Positions 1-7,151 of a stretch of DNA of 64,000 nucleotides are shown piece by piece. Location: assembly GCF_900141895.1 (NCBI RefSeq), contig NZ_FQYT01000012.1, forward strand, positions 17,225-81,224, in the 5' to 3' direction. Positions within the stretch are counted from its first letter, which is position 1. The number at the start of each line of letters is the position of its first letter. The notes below the pieces were generated by a model that saw nothing but the letters and a program-made list of their open reading frames with translations, was not told the origin of the DNA and searched no databases. The position numbers and the translations under genes were made by a program. This stretch comes from Parasporobacterium paucivorans DSM 15970. GTDB lineage: Bacteria; Bacillota; Clostridia; Lachnospirales; Lachnospiraceae.

Positions 1-287
1 TTCATGACATCCATGTCGTAAGGGATGCCGAAGTCCCCGCGGATTTTGTTGCGTTCAATATCCCCTGCATAAACACAGATAACGATTTCCGCTTTTTCCC
101 GCAGCTTATATAAAAGCTTGATTTTCGCATCCTCATCAAATCCAGGCAGCACTCTCTTGGCATGCTTGTCGCCTATGAGCTTTCCGCCAAACTCCAGATA
201 CAGCTTATCGAATTTATTTACCCTTTCCAGAATATACTTTGACTGTTCCTCGATGTATTTCTGTGGATCAAAGCCTATTTTTTTCAT
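1..287 (-). CDS. DUF1846 (UPF0371) family protein, 5'-end only
   Basis: The first 95 codons of a gene that runs off the left edge. The N-terminus reads [19 protein letters not shown], followed by [18 protein letters not shown] and [12 protein letters not shown], which I recognise as the strongly conserved start of the DUF1846/UPF0371 family (normally about 500 residues, biochemical role unknown). The ATG at 287 follows GGGAGATT. It begins 24 bp after the alpha/beta hydrolase gene and is probably the last visible member of the arsR-led unit. Family assignment is confident; function is unknown. Confidence 0.85.
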   Translation of the reverse strand, partial: MKKIGFDPQKYIEEQSKYILERVNKFDKLYLEFGGKLIGDKHAKRVLPGFDEDAKIKLLYKLREKAEIVICVYAGDIERNKIRGDFGIPYDMDVM

Positions 288-311
288 AATAATCTCCCGT
301 ATATTTTTTTG

Positions 312-1043
312 TCACTCATCTGTGCCTTCTATCCATTCCACAATGACAGCCGCTGTTTTCCGCTGCTGGATCTCTGCCGATATTTCAGCCGTTTTATCCC
401 CCTTCTGTTCCCCATAAAGACCGAATTGAGCATGATTCCCTCCATCCAATACCACTTCTTCAGATGCATCCTTTGGGAGATTTGAAAGATATTCCCCGTA
501 TTTTTCCATATCTAAAACTCCGTCCTCACTTCCGTAAATGGATAGAACGTCCAAATCTATACCGGATAAATCCACCGTGGAATAGGCGGCCAGAAGGAAC
601 AGTCCGTCAATCTCTCCGCTCTGGTCTGCTACGAAGGATGCAGCCATAGCGCCTCCCAGTGAGTGGCCTCCCAGGTACCAGTCCTCAATTTCCGGAAATT
701 CTTCCATTACGCTCTCTGCCGCATTTATATCGAATACAGCCAGGTTAAATGGCATTTGCACAAGAATGCAAGTGTATCCCTCCTGGGCAATATATCGCAT
801 CAGCGGTGCGTAAGCGGTGTATTCCACCTTCCCTCCCGGGTAAAAAACCAGGGCAGTTTCCGGATTTTCGCCTGCCGGATAAAAGACCAGGTTGCCATCC
901 CTTTCCTCTACTTCTATGAATTCATCCGAAACAGTGAAGGCCCCGACCTCTTGGGCGGCATGGTAATATGTTCCTGTATAAATGAAAAAAGCTGCTGCGA
1001 TGATTATCAAAATGGCTGCTATGCCAATAAATATCCGTTTCAT
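312..1043 (-). CDS. Membrane-anchored alpha/beta hydrolase
   Basis: 243 residues. The N-terminus (MKRIFIGIAAILIIIAAAFF) is a single membrane anchor or uncleaved signal, so the enzyme probably faces outside. The nucleophile elbow GGHSLGGAMAA lies near residue 130, with GSEDGVLD and GGNHAQFG near the end supplying a likely Asp and His. The size and motif order match dienelactone-hydrolase-like alpha/beta hydrolases (PF12695 type). Substrate unknown. It follows the MFS gene by 21 bp, with GAGGAG before the ATG, in the arsR-MFS-hydrolase-DUF1846 unit. An esterase acting together with the exporter is possible but is only inference. Confidence 0.8.
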   Translation of the reverse strand: MKRIFIGIAAILIIIAAAFFIYTGTYYHAAQEVGAFTVSDEFIEVEERDGNLVFYPAGENPETALVFYPGGKVEYTAYAPLMRYIAQEGYTCILVQMPFNLAVFDINAAESVMEEFPEIEDWYLGGHSLGGAMAASFVADQSGEIDGLFLLAAYSTVDLSGIDLDVLSIYGSEDGVLDMEKYGEYLSNLPKDASEEVVLDGGNHAQFGLYGEQKGDKTAEISAEIQQRKTAAVIVEWIEGTDE

Positions 1044-1064
1044 TAGTGGCTCCTCTTCATTTTT

Positions 1065-2273
1065 TTATATGTGTATATTCCGCAAGGACGGCAGCATTCG
1101 GCTGAATACCGCAAGTATGACCGCGGCAATCCCCGACAGGAAGAACCATTTCTCCACACCGATTATCTCCGTAAAAGCACCTGACAAAATCAGCCCTATG
1201 GGCATTGCGATCATTGAAAGACTCAGGGATAACGACATGACCCTCCCAAGATATTCCTGGCTGATTTTAATCTGGAGGATTGCAGTCAGCACCCCATAGT
1301 AAAAAGGAATGGTCATTCCCATAACCGCTGCAAGGACGACAAATACATTGAATCCGCCGGAGGGCAGGAGACCGGTGACAATCAATCCGACTCCCATGAC
1401 ACCGATAGACTTGCGTATGGCCCCCACCTTATCCATTTTTTCTCCCCATTTCCCCAAAATCAGCGCTCCAATCAGAGTTCCCAGTGAGAAGGCTATCTCT
1501 GCCACGCTGGCCTGCGCAAAGGTTCCTCCGAAGTACGACATACACAGCAAAGGATACAATGTTCCAATGGGCATATAAATAATAGCATACAGAGCGCTAA
1601 TAAGCATAAGTCCCATCATGCCTTTTTCTTTTCGGAGTACAGAAACACCTTCCTTGGCTTCTCTCAGAATTGCCGGTTTATGGCTTTCCTTTTTTTCCAA
1701 TTTGGGAATCCGAATGGTCGCTGTGGCTCCCACAGCAACCGCGGCACCCGCAACGTCCAGTAAAAGAATGAGATTAATGTCTAGAGCGCTGTACAGGATG
1801 GCTGCCACAGCAGGGCTTATCAGCATGGAAACAGACTCGAAAGTCTGAGAATAGCCCGCACACTTTATCAGATTTTCCTTAGGCACAATCAGTGGCGTAA
1901 CGGCCTGAAGCGATGGATTATATAATGTGGATGCTATGGCACGCAGGAAAAGGATCAGCATAATCAGCCAGATTTGCAGAGTCCCAACGGAGCCTGCCAC
2001 AACCAGAACCAGGGTCAGCATGGCAATGAAAATATCCGATACAATCATAATGGCTTTTCTGCTGTATCGATCTACAAACACTCCGGTAAACGGTCCTAAA
2101 ACAGCATAAGGAAGAAACCCTACCAGCGTTCCAATTGAGAGGATGGCCGCAGATCGGGTGGTGTCAGTCAGGTACCATATAATTGCCATGTGAATGACAG
2201 AACTTGTAAACATAGATACAGCCTGCCCGCCCCATAGCACGAAGAATTTTCTTTTCCACTTTGTTTCCGGCAT
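1065..2273 (-). CDS. MFS efflux transporter (macrolide-efflux-like, DHA3 type)
   Basis: 402 residues with about 12 hydrophobic segments. The loop FVDRYSRKAIMIVSD after TM2 is the MFS motif A region, and the opening WKRKFFVLWGGQAVSMFTSS is typical of MFS_3/DHA3 exporters of the MefA type. The gene starts 23 bp downstream of arsR, with an AGAGG ribosome binding site, so it is probably controlled by that repressor. The substrate cannot be told from sequence; a toxic organic compound or antibiotic is the usual guess. Confidence 0.8.
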   Translation of the reverse strand: MPETKWKRKFFVLWGGQAVSMFTSSVIHMAIIWYLTDTTRSAAILSIGTLVGFLPYAVLGPFTGVFVDRYSRKAIMIVSDIFIAMLTLVLVVAGSVGTLQIWLIMLILFLRAIASTLYNPSLQAVTPLIVPKENLIKCAGYSQTFESVSMLISPAVAAILYSALDINLILLLDVAGAAVAVGATATIRIPKLEKKESHKPAILREAKEGVSVLRKEKGMMGLMLISALYAIIYMPIGTLYPLLCMSYFGGTFAQASVAEIAFSLGTLIGALILGKWGEKMDKVGAIRKSIGVMGVGLIVTGLLPSGGFNVFVVLAAVMGMTIPFYYGVLTAILQIKISQEYLGRVMSLSLSLSMIAMPIGLILSGAFTEIIGVEKWFFLSGIAAVILAVFSRMLPSLRNIHI

Positions 2274-2296
2274 CTCTTTAACCTCTTCGGCTTGTA

Positions 2297-2578
2297 TTAT
2301 TTAGATGACGAATCGATGGTATCCCAGAATTCCTTAACAGAGGATATCATCGATTCGTTGTTGCTGTACCTCATCCGTGGGCCTTCTTTTCTGCTATTGA
2401 CCAGCCCGGATTCTGTCAGAATTTTCATGTGGTAGGAAAGCGTAGGCTGGGTCAGCTGAAAGCTTTCCAATATATCACATGCGCATAATTCTCCGTCTGA
2501 CAGCATCTCCACGATCTTCAATCTTGTTTCATCACCCAGAGCCTTGAATACAGGCACGTATTTCTCGTCGGTCTTCAT
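2297..2578 (-). CDS. ArsR-family winged-helix repressor
   Basis: 93 residues. VFKALGDETRLKIVEMLSDGELCACDILESF followed by LTQPTLSYHMKILTESGLV is the ArsR winged-helix fold, with the recognition helix at SQPTLSYH-like residues 44-58. GELCACD matches the ELCVCD metal-site motif of ArsR/SmtB members, so thiol-reactive ligands or a metalloid are possible inducers. It is first in its transcription unit, behind a TTGACA/TATACT promoter that overlaps a TATCGATA palindrome, which fits autoregulation. No arsenic genes follow; the regulated target is the adjacent exporter. Confidence 0.88.
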   Translation of the reverse strand: MKTDEKYVPVFKALGDETRLKIVEMLSDGELCACDILESFQLTQPTLSYHMKILTESGLVNSRKEGPRMRYSNNESMISSVKEFWDTIDSSSK

Positions 2579-2601
2579 TTGATCCCCCTCGCATAGAAGT
2601 T

Positions 2602-2642
2602 TATCGATATATTCAGTATAGCATTGTGCCGACGATTGTCAA
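2602..2642 (-). promoter_or_regulatory. arsR promoter with candidate operator
   Basis: On the minus strand TTGACA (2642-2637) and TATACT (2620-2615) are separated by 16 bp. The palindrome TATCGATA (2602-2609), within an AT-rich flank, lies just downstream of the -10, about where a bound ArsR dimer would block initiation. Confidence 0.65.
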
Positions 2643-2655
2643 TGTTTCCAGCTCC

Positions 2656-2688
2656 AAAAAAGACAGCCCTTCCCGTTGCTGTCTTTTA
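2656..2688 (-). terminator. Intrinsic terminator after metK
   Basis: The arms AAAAGACAGC (2658-2667) and GCTGTCTTTT (2678-2687) are perfectly complementary with a 10-nt loop. On the minus strand the stem is followed by TTTTTT, four bases past the metK stop. It closes the sulfur/Fe-S operon ahead of the arsR promoter. Confidence 0.85.
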
Positions 2689-2691
2689 CGG

Positions 2692-3876
2692 TTATCTGTA
2701 TTTCTTCAGAATCTCGGCCTTGTCCGTCTTTTCCCAGGGAAGATTCAGTTCAGGTCTTCCAAAATGCCCATAGCAGGCAAGAGGAAGATAAATTGGCCTC
2801 CTTAAATCCAGTTCATGGATGATGGCATTCGGCCTTAAATCAAAATTTTCCTTTATGAGCTCTTCTATTCTTTCTTCTCCTATCTTTGCCGTCCCGAAAG
2901 TTTCAATCATAATGGATACGGGGCTGGCAACTCCTATGGCGTAGGCGACCTGAACCTCGCACTTATCAGCCAGCCCCGCTGCCACAATGTTCTTGGCCAC
3001 ATACCTGGCTGCATAGCTACCGGACCTGTCAACCTTGGTGGGATCCTTGCCGGAGAACGAACCTCCGCCATGGCGGCTGTAACCTCCATATGTGTCTACA
3101 CTGATTTTTTTGCCGACCCATCCGGAGTCCCCGGCAGGGCCTCCCACGACAAAACGGCCTGTGGAGTTTACATAATATTTCGTCTGCTCATCCAGAAGGT
3201 ATCCCGGAATGACTTCTCTGACAGCTTTCTCGATTATGTCCCGCCGGATCTGCTCCTGTCCCACGGACTCCTCGTGCTGGCAGGCAATCACCACTGCCTC
3301 AATCCTCTTGACCCTGTCATTTTCATATTCAACTGTTACCTGGGTCTTCCCGTCGGGCCTCAGATAGGGGATTTCACGGGATTTACGCAAATCTGCCACT
3401 TTCCTTGCCAAACCATGAGCAAGAATAATGGGTATAGGCATGAATTCCGGTGTTTCATTACACGCAAATCCAAACATCATCCCTTGGTCTCCGGCCCCGG
3501 TCAGGTCCATTTCATCCCTTGAACCCTTTTTATATTCCAAGGACGTGTTTACACCTGCTGCGATATCCTCCGACTGCAGGTCGATTCCCGTAAGTATGGA
3601 ACACCTGCTTCCATCGATTCCGATTTCTGCATCCGTGTATCCAATGTCCAGTATTATTTTTCTGGCTATTTTGGGAATGTCCACCCGGGCCGAAGTAGTT
3701 ATCTGCCCGTAAATCAAAACCAGACCGGTACTGGCGGAAACATCACAGGCAACCCGGCTGAATGGGTCTTTATCCAGAATTGCATCCAGGATTCCATCGG
3801 CCACCTGGTCGCAGAGTTTGTCTGGATGACCTTCCATTACGGATTCCGATGTAAAGAATCTTTTTCTCACACGCAT
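2692..3876 (-). CDS. metK: S-adenosylmethionine synthetase
   Basis: 394 residues, the full family length. It makes S-adenosylmethionine from ATP and methionine in the cytosol. Visible signatures are [17 protein letters not shown] at the start, [12 protein letters not shown] near residue 120 and [19 protein letters not shown] near 260 (the two MetK motifs). The start follows GGAGGAGG. It is the last gene of the eight-gene sulfur operon, 24 bp after the Rieske gene, and is closed by a strong terminator. The short upstream gap leaves no room for its own SAM riboswitch, so it depends on the operon promoter or an internal one. Confidence 0.97.
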   Translation of the reverse strand: MRVRKRFFTSESVMEGHPDKLCDQVADGILDAILDKDPFSRVACDVSASTGLVLIYGQITTSARVDIPKIARKIILDIGYTDAEIGIDGSRCSILTGIDLQSEDIAAGVNTSLEYKKGSRDEMDLTGAGDQGMMFGFACNETPEFMPIPIILAHGLARKVADLRKSREIPYLRPDGKTQVTVEYENDRVKRIEAVVIACQHEESVGQEQIRRDIIEKAVREVIPGYLLDEQTKYYVNSTGRFVVGGPAGDSGWVGKKISVDTYGGYSRHGGGSFSGKDPTKVDRSGSYAARYVAKNIVAAGLADKCEVQVAYAIGVASPVSIMIETFGTAKIGEERIEELIKENFDLRPNAIIHELDLRRPIYLPLACYGHFGRPELNLPWEKTDKAEILKKYR

Positions 3877-3900
3877 TCCTCCTCCCGGTTATCCGACTGC

Positions 3901-4227
3901 TCAGATGCCAATCTTTATTTCTGCGCCATCCACTTCAACCGGATATTTCCGTATCGGGGATACTTTGACTTTTATCATGAAAATTTTCCCTCTTTCGACC
4001 ACTTCTCCTGTCCGGATATCATACACAGAACCATGCTTCGGACAGGTAATGGTGAATCCTTCCAGCTTGCCGTCATAAAGAGACCCGCCCATATGGGTGC
4101 AGGTGTTATCGACCGCATAAAAGCTGCCCTCGTATTTTGCAAGAAGAATTTCCCTGTCCTCATAAGTGATCTTCCGTTTGTTCTCCGTGGTGAAGTCCGC
4201 GGTATTCGCAACCGTTACATACTCCAT
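3901..4227 (-). CDS. Rieske-type [2Fe-2S] ferredoxin
   Basis: 108 residues. The two Rieske ligand boxes are present: CTHMGG (C43, H45) and CPKHGSVYD (C62, H65), with the linker length usual for soluble Rieske ferredoxins of the NirD/dioxygenase-ferredoxin group. No signal peptide or membrane anchor is seen, so it is a cytosolic electron carrier. No oxygenase or nitrite reductase is adjacent; its neighbours are DUF1801 and metK in a Fe-S assembly operon, so it may be a client or an electron donor for cluster assembly (inference). Confidence 0.88.
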   Translation of the reverse strand: MEYVTVANTADFTTENKRKITYEDREILLAKYEGSFYAVDNTCTHMGGSLYDGKLEGFTITCPKHGSVYDIRTGEVVERGKIFMIKVKVSPIRKYPVEVDGAEIKIGI

Positions 4228-4249
4228 AAAACCCCCTCCGTTCCTGTTT

Positions 4250-4606
4250 CTATTTCTGATTTTCTTCTGCTCTGAATCTGACTATTTCCCGGATAAGCTC
4301 GTAGGGTATCGGCTTGTTTATTGGAAACTGAACGGAACCTTTTGCCTTCTTATATCCGGCAAGCTTATCCCGAAACGCCAGTACTCCGCTTGGAATCGGA
4401 TAAAATCCGATATGCTTTTCATATGCCGCGAAATATACCAGCACACCCTTATAATAATATGCCGGCATCCGATAGCTTATTTTCTCTTCCGCACCCGGAA
4501 CCGTTTCTTTTATTACTTGCCTTATATTCTGGAGAATTTCCTGAACTTCTTTCGGAAAACCCGAAATATATTCATCCACAGTATGGACTTCCCGTCCGTC
4601 TTTCAT
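4250..4606 (-). CDS. DUF1801 (YdhG-like, frataxin-fold) protein
   Basis: 118 residues from the chosen start. VDEYISGFPKEVQEILQNIR, then EEKISYRMPAYYYKGVLVYFAAYEKHIGFYP and a C-terminal KGSVQFP, match the DUF1801 family, whose members have a frataxin-like fold and are sometimes annotated as iron chaperones. I chose the ATG at 4606 because AAAGGAG lies 9 bp upstream. The frame is open to 4657, but that longer form would overlap the IscU gene and lacks a well-placed site. Its position after iscS-iscU suits an iron-delivery role (inference). Confidence 0.8.
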   Translation of the reverse strand: MKDGREVHTVDEYISGFPKEVQEILQNIRQVIKETVPGAEEKISYRMPAYYYKGVLVYFAAYEKHIGFYPIPSGVLAFRDKLAGYKKAKGSVQFPINKPIPYELIREIVRFRAEENQK

Positions 4607-4646
4607 GCTGCCGTGCTCCTTTCGGTTCATTTCTCCCCTGTCATGC

Positions 4647-5282
4647 TTACCCTGCAAATTCTATCTTCACATCCTTTATATCCCAAAGTGTCTCCAGCCT
4701 TTCCTTCGACTCCTCCCGTATTGTCGATGCGAACTGATGGGACTCCGGCAGATCTATGACAATCCGTATGCTCCCGTCCTTTATTTCAATTTCCTTGACA
4801 AGGTTCGTTGCAATCATATCCAGCCCCTTCATAGGATTCATCACTCTTTTCAGACGCTTCCGTACCACTTCTTCCGTCGTCGGTTCCCTGTTGATTTCCA
4901 ACCCATGTTTTTCTTCATAATTCTGTATAGCGCTGCGCAAGCCTTCAACGGCAAGCACGGAACAATGGGCTTTTATCGGCGGAAGCCCCCCCAGCGCCTC
5001 TGAGGCCTCTTTCCATGTGATATGTTTCGCTTCCTCCAGCGTCTTGCCCTTCGCAAGTTCCGTGATAATCGACCCGGTCGCGATATTTGAAGCGCAGCCA
5101 TAAGATTCGAACTTGATATCGGTTATAATTTTTGTTTCAGGTTCCACATTGATATACACCGAAACCATATCCCCACAGGCGGGACTTCCTTCTGTCGCCT
5201 TGCCATCCGGATTTTCAATACTGCCTACATTGCGTGGATTTTTAAAGTGCTCCAGTACAATTTCATTATAAGGAAATGGCAT
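4647..5282 (-). CDS. iscU: IscU/NifU-N iron-sulfur scaffold fused to a MIP18 (DUF59)-like domain
   Basis: 211 residues. Residues 1-125 are an IscU scaffold with all ligands: GSPACGD (first Cys plus the Asp that controls cluster release), YGCASN (second Cys), LPPIKAHC (His-Cys and the HscA-type LPPxK motif). Residues about 133-211 (EEVVRKRLKRVMNPMKGLDM to LWDIKDVKIEF) resemble the MIP18/DUF59 fold of SufT/PaaD/Mrp carriers, without the usual Cys after the central strand. The start lies 1 bp after the IscS-like gene. It holds nascent Fe-S clusters in the cytosol; the extra domain may hand clusters to targets (inference). Confidence 0.88.
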   Translation of the reverse strand: MPFPYNEIVLEHFKNPRNVGSIENPDGKATEGSPACGDMVSVYINVEPETKIITDIKFESYGCASNIATGSIITELAKGKTLEEAKHITWKEASEALGGLPPIKAHCSVLAVEGLRSAIQNYEEKHGLEINREPTTEEVVRKRLKRVMNPMKGLDMIATNLVKEIEIKDGSIRIVIDLPESHQFASTIREESKERLETLWDIKDVKIEFAG

Positions 5283-5283
5283 T

Positions 5284-6459
5284 TTAATTACCTCCTCTCT
5301 TCCCTAAAGGGCTGATTCTTCTGAGGTTCTCAATTATCTTTTCCAGCTTTTCCACGACAAATCCGACTTCCTCCATCGAGTTGAATCGTCCGAAGCTGAA
5401 TCGTATGGAACCGTGGGCTCTTTCATGGTCTCCCCCAATGGCCATCATGACGTGGCTGGCTTCCAGAGAACGGCTGAAGCAGGCTGAGCCTGTGCTGACA
5501 GCAATTCCGTACATATCCAGATGCAGAGTGATGGATTCTCCTTCCACGTGATGAAATGTAATATTCGCATTCTGCGGAATTCTTTTTTCCGGATGCCCAT
5601 TCAGGGTTACAAGTGGAATTCTTTCAAAAACCAGCTCGGTTATTCTCTTCTGCATGGCCTGCAGATATAAGTTTTCCTCAGGAGTCACAAGCCGGGCAGC
5701 CTTTGCGAAACCTACTGCTCCCGGGATGTTTTCAATTCCACCCCTGTGGTCAAATTCCTGAAATCCTCCGTCCATAAGCTTCATAAGCGGGGTACCCTTC
5801 CGCACGTAGAGGCCTCCAATGCCCTTAGGTCCGTGAATCGTATGGGCTGATATCGTAACAAGGTCTGCATTAACCCGGTTTACGTCGATAGGGATTCGGG
5901 TGAATGTGTGCGTGGCATCCGTATGAAACAATACATCTCTTTCCCTGCATAATTTTCCGATTTTTTCTATATCCTGCACTGTCCCGATTTCCTGGTTGGC
6001 ATGCTGGACCGATACCAGAATCGTATCCGCTCCTATCCGTTTTTCCAGCTGGCCCATGTCGATGAAACCAAATTCGTCCACATCCAGATAGTCCACCTTG
6101 AACCCCTGTTTTTCGAGGGTTTTGGCACTGTGCAGGACCGGAAAATCCTCAATTTTAGAAACGATGATATGTTTTCCCTTTTTCTCTCCAAGAGCTCCGG
6201 CCACTCCTTTCAAAGCCAGATTCCCTGATTCAGCATTCCCGGAAGTAAAGACCATTTCCTCGGGATCAGCTCCCAGGCAGGCAGCAAGGTCTGTCCTGGC
6301 CTTCAAGAGGATTTCCCTTGCTTCAATTCCCTGAGAGTACCCGAATTCCGACGTGGCAACGGCATACTTCTCAAAAAAACAGGATTTCATCTCTTCAAAG
6401 ACCGCTTCATCCAGTTTGGTCGCAGCCGCATTATCCAGATAAATCACTTTTTCTCCCAC
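5284..6459 (-). CDS. NifS/IscS-family protein lacking the PLP lysine
   Basis: 391 residues, full length, GTG start at 6459 behind GAGGTG. The fold signatures are those of IscS: IYLDNAAATK, HTDATHTF, GPKGIGGLYVRKG. The persulfide Cys is retained in the loop STGSACFSRS near residue 324. The lysine that binds PLP in SAHK is replaced: the sequence reads SAHTIHGPKG, with codon ACG, one base from AAG. The ring-stacking His (TEH in E. coli) is Asp (IED), and the phosphate-binding Thr of GAT is Ala (GNA). It is therefore unlikely to be a normal cysteine desulfurase and may be a persulfide-relay partner of the adjacent IscU. Confidence 0.9.
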   Translation of the reverse strand: MGEKVIYLDNAAATKLDEAVFEEMKSCFFEKYAVATSEFGYSQGIEAREILLKARTDLAACLGADPEEMVFTSGNAESGNLALKGVAGALGEKKGKHIIVSKIEDFPVLHSAKTLEKQGFKVDYLDVDEFGFIDMGQLEKRIGADTILVSVQHANQEIGTVQDIEKIGKLCRERDVLFHTDATHTFTRIPIDVNRVNADLVTISAHTIHGPKGIGGLYVRKGTPLMKLMDGGFQEFDHRGGIENIPGAVGFAKAARLVTPEENLYLQAMQKRITELVFERIPLVTLNGHPEKRIPQNANITFHHVEGESITLHLDMYGIAVSTGSACFSRSLEASHVMMAIGGDHERAHGSIRFSFGRFNSMEEVGFVVEKLEKIIENLRRISPLGKRGGN

Positions 6460-6471
6460 ATTTTCACCTCA

Positions 6472-6891
6472 CTAAATAAACAATGTAATTTCCGATTCCC
6501 TGGCTTCTCTGATGTATGTACCTACCGCTCCGTATTCATCGATAAGCTCCTCGTTCAGGTCTTTTCGTTTCAGTCCCATTATTTCCATTGTCATTTCGCA
6601 GGCGATAATTCTTCCTCCCAGCTCCCTGAAATCTGTAATCAACCTGTCAAGGGAGGCTACATTCACCTTCTTCATCCGGCTTTGGATCATATGCTTTCCA
6701 ATACCCAGCATATGCATCTTTGACAGGGGTCCCTTTTCCAGCCCGCCTTTTTTCAGCCTCTGCAATCCCCAGAAAGTGAAATACATAGATACTTCCATCC
6801 CCATCGATAATGCACCGTTAGCCACGATCAGGGCACTGTATATTTTGTCCATATCTCCGCTGTGAACGATAATAGTTGCTTTATCAGCCAT
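6472..6891 (-). CDS. DsrE/DsrF-like (DrsE_2) sulfur-carrier protein
   Basis: 139 residues starting MADKATIIVHSGDMDKIYSA; the ATG at 6891 follows GGGGG by 7 bp. The segment MGMEVSMYFTFWGL and the Cys in GGRIIACEMTMEIMG are characteristic of the DrsE_2 (PF13686) branch of DsrE proteins, where the Cys can carry a persulfide. The gene sits between tusA and the IscS-like gene with 12-18 bp gaps. DsrE-rhodanese-TusA trios elsewhere form sulfane-sulfur relays. The partner order here is inferred from gene order. Confidence 0.85.
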   Translation of the reverse strand: MADKATIIVHSGDMDKIYSALIVANGALSMGMEVSMYFTFWGLQRLKKGGLEKGPLSKMHMLGIGKHMIQSRMKKVNVASLDRLITDFRELGGRIIACEMTMEIMGLKRKDLNEELIDEYGAVGTYIREARESEITLFI

Positions 6892-6909
6892 GTTCAAGCC
6901 CCCTTCCGG

Positions 6910-7131
6910 CTACTTCTGGATAACGATTTTCCACTCGTCGCCATTCTGTTCATTGGAGACGACCTTCACCTCCAACGCATCCGCCGCCATTGGAATTTCT
7001 CTTCTGGATGCGGGATGCGTGCCGATAATTTCAACCAGATCTCCTTGTACAGACTTCCTTAGGGCCTTCCGCATCTCAACAAGGGGAATCGGACAGGTCT
7101 CCCCTCTGACATCTATCTTTATTTCCGCCAT
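6910..7131 (-). CDS. TusA/SirA-family sulfur carrier
   Basis: 73 residues. DVRGETCPIPLVEMRKAL near the N-terminus holds the CPxP motif whose Cys accepts and passes on sulfane sulfur; the rest (GDLVEIIGTHPASRREIPMAA) is the two-layer SirA-like fold. The AGGAGG-type site is well placed before the ATG. The gene lies 20 bp after the MBL-rhodanese gene and 18 bp before dsrE2. The symbol tusA is not used because the tRNA-thiolation role of E. coli TusA cannot be assumed. Confidence 0.9.
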   Translation of the reverse strand: MAEIKIDVRGETCPIPLVEMRKALRKSVQGDLVEIIGTHPASRREIPMAADALEVKVVSNEQNGDEWKIVIQK

Positions 7132-7151
7132 ACTGGACCTCCATATTTATC

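Noticed and set aside
3877..3900. SAM riboswitch before metK
   Set aside because: Only 24 bp separate metK from the Rieske gene, far too short; no S-box motif is seen.
4607..4657. Upstream start of the DUF1801 gene at 4657
   Set aside because: It overlaps the iscU stop and encodes residues with no family counterpart; AAAGGAG supports 4606.
4166..4759. A 197-codon plus-strand open frame
   Set aside because: It is antisense to the DUF1801, IscU and Rieske genes, which all show clear family motifs.
5284..6459. Calling this gene a frameshifted or decayed iscS
   Set aside because: The frame is intact over 391 codons, the Cys loop and fold residues are conserved, and the substitutions cluster at the PLP site, which suggests altered function more than decay.
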